This document shows, piece by piece, positions 33,237 to 36,716 of a stretch of DNA of 36,716 nucleotides (position 1 is its first letter; each line of letters begins with the position of its first letter). This DNA comes from a virus. The stretch lies in IMG/VR virus record IMGVR_UViG_3300042691_006708, positions 1 to 36,716 of that record. One strand, written 5' to 3'. A program made the translations under genes and the position numbers. Under the pieces are notes generated by a model. It saw only the letters and a program-made list of their open reading frames with translations, was not told the DNA's origin and did not search any database.

Positions 33237-33253
33237 GTCCATTTTATTCCATA

Positions 33254-34171
33254 TTAGAATGAATGAACTAGACCCAACTGTACAAATTCGCCAGCGCCAG
33301 ATCCCTTGTCGGTATCTTGGTAGACAGCCAAAACTGTCGTACGCTTGCTAAGTGCTTTAGAAACACCTGCAGCCAAAGTTGTTACTTTGTTTGTGCCAGT
33401 TTCATTTGTACGATATGAACCATGTGCAGCTAGTCCAGCGGGAAGCGGAACTTTAGCAGTCACTGCCATAACGTCGGTTTCAACAGTACCAACCTCACGG
33501 CGACCGCCCATGGCACCTACGCTCGCAAAGCCTGCATCAAAGCGAGCACCAACTGCAGTATAGCTGTCGTTGCCTGCTTTATCATGCCCTGCGGCGATGC
33601 CTACCGGTCCACGCGCCCATGTAAGGGAAACAGAATCGGTTTCTGCACCTTGGGTGCTTTCATTGCTGCGACCAACCTGAAGCTGAGCGCCTCCAATTGT
33701 TGGGCTGGTGTAACGGACGGTGTTCTCTCGATCACCTGCGTATTCTACGCCGCTAACGAAAGCAAAGTTGCCGAAGTTTGCGATACCAACAAAAGTATCA
33801 ATGCCTTCAGAAGCACTGGTATCAGTGCGACCCATGGTCAAAGTACCTGCTGGGGTTGATAAACTTACAGAAGATTCACGACTGAAGAAATTAGATCCTG
33901 AACCAACAGAGCCATTGGTTGCATTAAGGCCGCCTTCAAGAGTGAAAGATGCCTTGATGCCTCCGCCAAGATCTTCTTCGCCTTTAACTCCGATACGGGA
34001 GGTTGCGAAAGACCCACTAACAACTGAGGTTGTGCTCTTACCTACTGCTGGGTTTGTGCTACGAACTGCTTGGTCAATGATACCATAAACGGTAACTTGC
34101 TGAGCCAATGTTGCGGTTGACAATGCTGATGCTGCCAAAGCTAATGCCAATTTTGTTTTCAAATGCTTCAT
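33254..34171 (-). CDS. Phage-encoded outer-membrane porin, Burkholderiales type
   Basis: 305 aa. Residues 1-23 are a clear signal peptide (KTKLALALAASALSTATLA, cleavage before QQ). The mature start QVTVYGIIDQAV is the hallmark of trimeric porins of Burkholderiales. The protein shows alternating beta strands, a SRIGVKGEEDLGGGIKA segment and a LTMGRTDT segment. It ends in Phe (LGLVHSF), as required for BAM-mediated insertion. It is somewhat shorter than the usual 330-380 aa. GC content is higher than in the tail genes, which suggests capture from a host. Ribosome binding site AAGGAG is strong. Possible roles are altering permeability or replacing a receptor porin to block other phages, as the Lc porin of phage PA-2 does. 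Confidence 0.9.
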   Translation of the reverse strand: MKHLKTKLALALAASALSTATLAQQVTVYGIIDQAVRSTNPAVGKSTTSVVSGSFATSRIGVKGEEDLGGGIKASFTLEGGLNATNGSVGSGSNFFSRESSVSLSTPAGTLTMGRTDTSASEGIDTFVGIANFGNFAFVSGVEYAGDRENTVRYTSPTIGGAQLQVGRSNESTQGAETDSVSLTWARGPVGIAAGHDKAGNDSYTAVGARFDAGFASVGAMGGRREVGTVETDVMAVTAKVPLPAGLAAHGSYRTNETGTNKVTTLAAGVSKALSKRTTVLAVYQDTDKGSGAGEFVQLGLVHSF

Positions 34172-34211
34172 AACTACTCCTTCAAGATAATTAAAAACGA
34201 ACTACAATCTT

Positions 34212-34240
34212 ATTATATATTAAAGTCTTTACTTAAACTA
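34212..34240 (-). promoter_or_regulatory. Weak candidate promoter for the porin gene
   Basis: TATAAT at 34217-34212 on the minus strand, about 40 bases before the porin ATG and overlapping the end of the DUF3501 gene. At a 17-base spacing the -35 hexamer is poor (TAGTTT). Listed because the -10 is perfect and correctly placed; the porin could equally be read from upstream. Confidence 0.3.
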
Positions 34241-34791
34241 TTCCTAAGTTGACCTTCCACCGGAGTAGAATATTCATAATAATCATGGTCAATACCAAGG
34301 ATAAACTTCTTTCCTTCTTTGATCTGTTTGATCATATTCTTTGTTAAATTAAACTCAAGGAAATGTACGGCTGAAGTTTTATCCCCGTTTGATCTTTCCA
34401 TATCAGAATCGGCAACAGCAAATACTGGATTGTGTCCTTGTACTTGAATGTATATTCTATTTTCGATTCCCCTCAATCTGGAAAGTTCTTTTTTACGGAT
34501 CTCAGCATCTCCATACTCGATCATCATTGTTGCCTTGAGATCGGTTCCGGTTGGGATCAGAGGATTGTACGCATTCAATTCATCTTGAATCGCATCTTGT
34601 TCAAATGCTTTTTCAATACGCAGCATCTCCTGAATCTGATACTTTATTGTTAAAGCATCTTCAAAGAAAAGCGTTACATGATCGCCCAGAGAAACCATTC
34701 TTTCTCTTTTATGGGCGATCGCTTTCTCCTTGAACTCAGGCCGGATGCGGCTGTATTCCTCAAGTGAATAAAGATCAGCCGCCGTCAACAT
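34213..34791 (-). CDS. DUF3501-type protein
   Basis: 192 aa, resembling the DUF3501 family of proteobacteria: [21 protein letters not shown] at the start, [22 protein letters not shown] (residues about 39-60), then a beta-rich part with YVIQVQGH-like and VHFLEFNLT segments. In betaproteobacteria such genes commonly lie beside a rubrerythrin and an Fe-S protein; here the rubrerythrin gene is directly upstream, with a 1-base TAATG overlap, but no Fe-S protein gene is present. That partnership is the best clue to function, likely oxidative stress, but the biochemical activity is unknown. Family assignment is from memory of its signature and context. Confidence 0.65.
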   Translation of the reverse strand: MLTAADLYSLEEYSRIRPEFKEKAIAHKRERMVSLGDHVTLFFEDALTIKYQIQEMLRIEKAFEQDAIQDELNAYNPLIPTGTDLKATMMIEYGDAEIRKKELSRLRGIENRIYIQVQGHNPVFAVADSDMERSNGDKTSAVHFLEFNLTKNMIKQIKEGKKFILGIDHDYYEYSTPVEGQLRNSLSKDFNI

Positions 34792-35225
34792 TATGCTACC
34801 TCTGCCTTAAATGCGTCAAGAGTTTTCTTGAACTTACCTGCGTGTGAACGCTCAGCCTTTGCGAGTGTCTCGAACCAATCGGCGATCTCGTCAAAGCCTT
34901 CGTCGCGAGCATCCTTAGCCATACCAGGATACATATCGGTGTACTCGTGAGTCTCACCTGCGATTGCGGATTCTAAAGCCTGGGCAATATCACCTGCGGG
35001 AAGTCCGGTCTCCGGATCTCCAGAACCACCTTTGATCAGATACTCCATGTGACCATGGGCGTGTCCAGTCTCGCCTTCTGCAGTATGACGGAAGATTGCT
35101 GCAACTTCAGGAGCGCCTGCTACGTCTGCCATGTTTGCGAAGTAAAGATAACGGCGATTTGCTTTTGATTCGCCGGCGAATGCGTCTTTGAGATGTTGCT
35201 CGGTCTTTGTTCCTACTACTTTCAT
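34791..35225 (-). CDS. Rubrerythrin without rubredoxin domain
   Basis: 144 aa four-helix ferritin-like protein. The diiron ligands are all visible: E19 (AGESKANRR), E52 and H55 (GETGHAHGH), E91 and E94 (GETHEY), E125 and H128 (AERSHAGKF). It ends at residue 144, so the C-terminal Cys4 rubredoxin domain of classic rubrerythrin is absent and electrons must come from another protein. Rubrerythrins reduce hydrogen peroxide. In a phage it would be an auxiliary metabolic gene protecting the infected cell from peroxide. Ribosome binding site AAGGAG; followed directly by DUF3501. GC content is higher than in the tail genes, consistent with host origin. Confidence 0.9.
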   Translation of the reverse strand: MKVVGTKTEQHLKDAFAGESKANRRYLYFANMADVAGAPEVAAIFRHTAEGETGHAHGHMEYLIKGGSGDPETGLPAGDIAQALESAIAGETHEYTDMYPGMAKDARDEGFDEIADWFETLAKAERSHAGKFKKTLDAFKAEVA

Positions 35226-35267
35226 TTACTTCTCCTTATCAAGTCATTGAGGGGTACTGCGTATAAA

Positions 35268-35273
35268 ATTATA
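35268..35273 (-). promoter_or_regulatory. Weak candidate -10 element for rubrerythrin
   Basis: TATAAT on the minus strand, about 43 bases before the rubrerythrin ATG, in the AT-rich gap after tRNA-Leu. The best -35 at 17 bases is TTAATT, three of six matches. AT-richness alone could give this. Confidence 0.3.
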
Positions 35274-35358
35274 TATTAATAGATTTTATAAATTAAGGAT
35301 AATTTACTTATTGTATTTTTTAATAGATGTAATAGGTGGTGCGAGTGGATTTATATTT

Positions 35359-35446
35359 TGGTGCGGAAGGCGGGATTCGAACCCGCAGTGTTTCTTATGT
35401 GCAAGATTTTAAGTCTTGTGCGTTTCACCTATTTCGCCACTTCCGC
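35359..35446 (-). tRNA. tRNA-Leu(TAA), CCA encoded
   Basis: Class II cloverleaf on the minus strand: acceptor GCGGAAG with CTTCCGC, D arm GCG/CGC, anticodon arm CAAGA-CTTAAAA-TCTTG with anticodon TAA, a 15-base variable region, T arm GCGGG-TTCGAAT-CCCGC, discriminator A and encoded CCA. It reads UUA, a codon favoured in this AT-rich genome and rare in GC-richer hosts. Its 5' end overlaps the last 22 bases of the HNH gene. Confidence 0.93.
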
Positions 35447-35850
35447 AAACTTTCACTAATTTTTTTTCGATGTTCTAAAGCTTTGGATTTACCTTTGTTT
35501 GCTTTGCCTCCTGCAGATTTATTTCCTCTAGAATTTATACGACAGGCTTCTTCATATCCATACTTTTCTACTGTACGATCCCATATAGATTTCCATGTTC
35601 CATTTTCTTTAGAGTCTTCTATATTTTCTTTACGAGTTCCCCAGTATAAATGTTTAGGATTGGAACATTTGGCATTGTGACATGCGTGGCATAAATCTGC
35701 AGGTTTTCCATAAATGTCAGTATCTAAATATTGAGCTAATACTCCGCGATGGTTTGTACTATTTCCTCCTCGTTCTTTACAGGGCTCATTAAGATTTAAA
35801 TGGGTTTGCCTTTCAATTATGGGTTTTTCTAAAAATTTTTCTACAAGCAT
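35425..35850 (-). CDS. HNH homing endonuclease with NUMOD3-like tail
   Basis: 141 aa. Residues 53-80 (LCHACHNAKCSNPKHLYWGTRKENIED) hold the HNH core, with C54, C57, C62, N64 and H67, typical of phage free-standing HNH enzymes. The C-terminal ANKGKSKALEHRKKISESLRK fits the NUMOD3 DNA-binding motif. The last codons (LRKWRNR) and stop lie inside the 5' part of tRNA-Leu, so the gene and tRNA overlap by 22 bases. A perfect late octamer lies 31 bp upstream, plus GGAG before the ATG. It is inserted between two tRNA genes, a usual site for mobile endonucleases. Confidence 0.85.
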   Translation of the reverse strand: MLVEKFLEKPIIERQTHLNLNEPCKERGGNSTNHRGVLAQYLDTDIYGKPADLCHACHNAKCSNPKHLYWGTRKENIEDSKENGTWKSIWDRTVEKYGYEEACRINSRGNKSAGGKANKGKSKALEHRKKISESLRKWRNR

Positions 35851-35880
35851 TGATATTCTCCGTATTTAATTTTTATCTTT

Positions 35881-35888
35881 TATTTATA
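35881..35888 (-). promoter_or_regulatory. T4-type late promoter octamer TATAAATA
   Basis: Exact TATAAATA on the minus strand, 30 bp before the ATG of the HNH gene at 35850. It gives this endonuclease its own late start among otherwise sigma70-type genes, as known for several T4 homing endonucleases. Confidence 0.75.
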
Positions 35889-35941
35889 TAAACACGGTTT
35901 ACTAGATTTATTTGTGTATACCATTCCACCACACTCGCATT

Positions 35942-36037
35942 TGGTACTCCCAGTAGGATTCGAACCTACATCATCCCCTCATCTAGAGGCATCGCCAAGG
36001 TATAAGCTTGGAGCATTAACCGTTATGCTATGGGAGC
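35942..36037 (-). tRNA. Class II tRNA with anticodon TAT, CCA encoded (isotype uncertain; reads AUA)
   Basis: Minus-strand cloverleaf of 93 nt plus CCA. Acceptor GCTCCCA pairs with TGGGAGT (G-U first pair). The D arm is GCAT-AACGGTTA-ATGC, the anticodon arm CCAAG-CTTATAC-CTTGG giving anticodon TAT, and the T arm GTAGG-TTCGAAT-CCTAC. The anticodon reads AUA, an Ile codon. The 25-base variable region with a CCTC/GAGG stem is typical of Leu, Ser or Tyr tRNAs, not Ile. It begins 7 bp after the stop of the BI-1 gene. Confidence 0.85.
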
Positions 36038-36044
36038 CTAAAAC

Positions 36045-36716
36045 TCACTCTCGATTGCCAAACAACTGCAACATACTGATAAAGATATTGATAAAATTAA
36101 TATACAGACTTAGTGCAGCAAACCATTGTGTACGTTCTATGATATCGTCCGCTACACTACCCCAGAACAGATTTCGAATACGATTCATATCGTACGCAGT
36201 AAGTCCGAGGAATATAACGATTGCTAATACATTGAGAGTCATCTGCAGTGCAGTAGATGCTACAAAGATACCTATGATAGATGCAACGATCAATCCGATA
36301 ACACCTGCGAAAAGAAAAGGTCCCCACCCAGATAGATCCCTCTTAGTAAAGTAACCCCATGCTGCAAGTGCACCGAAAGATACAGTTGTTCCGACTAGTG
36401 CTTGCACGATGCTACCTACCGTAAATATATGGAACAGTAAACTTAAACTGAGTCCCATAACTGCGGCGAAAGCAAAGTACCAACCTTTGATGGTTCCTAC
36501 TTCCATATACGGACCTTTCCATGCAAGGAATAAACTCATTGCTAGTGGTGCGAACATAATAACGTATCCCAGAATACCTGAAAATAAAACTGGTGCCAGA
36601 CCTGCCCCGGCAACGAGAGCTGCTACAACCATAGTCGCGAACACTCCTGCCGCCATCCTTGAAAGTACCCCTGCTACTGCAGTATTTAAACTACTAGCTG
36701 CTGAAATAGTTTCCAT
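36045..36716 (-). CDS. Bax inhibitor-1/YccA-family membrane protein
   Basis: 223 aa, seven predicted membrane segments (about 22-38, 45-65, 77-97, 101-122, 131-152, 155-176, 199-218). The family signature GLTAYDMNRIRN (residues 171-182, with D176 in the conserved di-acidic site) and the ending ALSLYINFINIFISMLQLFG match bacterial YbhL/YccA proteins. Members form pH-gated calcium leak channels (YetJ), and YccA modulates the FtsH membrane protease. A phage copy might protect phage proteins from FtsH or stabilise the membrane; this is inference. The ATG is exactly at the right edge, so a longer N-terminus or its promoter may lie outside. Confidence 0.85.
   Translation of the reverse strand: METISAASSLNTAVAGVLSRMAAGVFATMVVAALVAGAGLAPVLFSGILGYVIMFAPLAMSLFLAWKGPYMEVGTIKGWYFAFAAVMGLSLSLLFHIFTVGSIVQALVGTTVSFGALAAWGYFTKRDLSGWGPFLFAGVIGLIVASIIGIFVASTALQMTLNVLAIVIFLGLTAYDMNRIRNLFWGSVADDIIERTQWFAALSLYINFINIFISMLQLFGNRE

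Noticed and set aside
33254-35225. Bacterial chromosome fragment or assembly chimera
   Set aside because: The porin and rubrerythrin genes are flanked on both sides by phage-type tRNA, HNH and regulatory genes in the same orientation with tight spacing, so capture by the phage is more likely. Read coverage would settle it.

Overview
The window looks like part of the genome of a T4-like contractile-tailed phage (myovirus). Its virion gene set resembles that of marine and freshwater cyanophages and pelagiphages: long proteins with NLYYTNARV repeats, VQGNTTTLNT motifs, pectin-lyase-like beta-helix tail proteins, a WDDI small basic protein and a RARHNC...YWSC protein. The host is more likely a Gram-negative heterotroph, probably a betaproteobacterium. 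The phage carries a Burkholderiales-type porin, a rubrerythrin with a DUF3501 partner, an RNA polymerase omega homologue and a BI-1/YccA membrane protein. All supported genes lie on the minus strand, so transcription runs from high to low coordinates. No integrase, CRISPR array or insertion sequence was seen.

Right part (about 31.3-36.7 kb): a host-interaction and accessory block. In transcription order it holds BI-1/YccA, a class II tRNA with anticodon UAU, an HNH endonuclease, tRNA-Leu(UAA), rubrerythrin, DUF3501, porin, a terminator, tRNA-Met(CAU), a YkuK/DUF458 RNase H-like protein, the omega subunit, a winged-helix protein, a structured intergenic segment, a second HNH protein and a strong terminator. 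Two near-perfect sigma70 promoters (TTGACA/TTGACT, 17-bp spacer, TATAAT) sit here.

Middle part (about 23-31.3 kb): late genes with T4 late-promoter octamers (TATAAATA). Several products begin with a short sequence like the capsid-targeting sequence of T4 internal protein III (MKTYQEFIAE): a PD-(D/E)XK nuclease-like protein, a KxDG ligase/nucleotidyltransferase-like protein, an NMNAT/cytidylyltransferase-like protein and small basic proteins. This suggests a set of enzymes packaged in the head and injected with the DNA. A C1q-like structural protein and an Ig-domain virion protein are also here.

Left part (1 to about 23 kb): tail fibre and adhesin genes. A three-gene module (beta-helix protein, about 115-aa protein, fibre with a VSADRY N-terminus) occurs twice, at 23119-17753 and 11010-3930. 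In the first copy the fibre is a collagen-like protein with a C-terminal intramolecular chaperone. It is followed with almost no gap by a 2-oxoglutarate/Fe(II) hydroxylase and two glycosyltransferases. I infer a cassette that hydroxylates and glycosylates the phage collagen. Further down are a 926-aa fibre, a 386-aa structural protein, a 1453-aa repeat fibre, a 1171-aa glycine-rich adhesin and the start of another repeat fibre that runs off the left edge.
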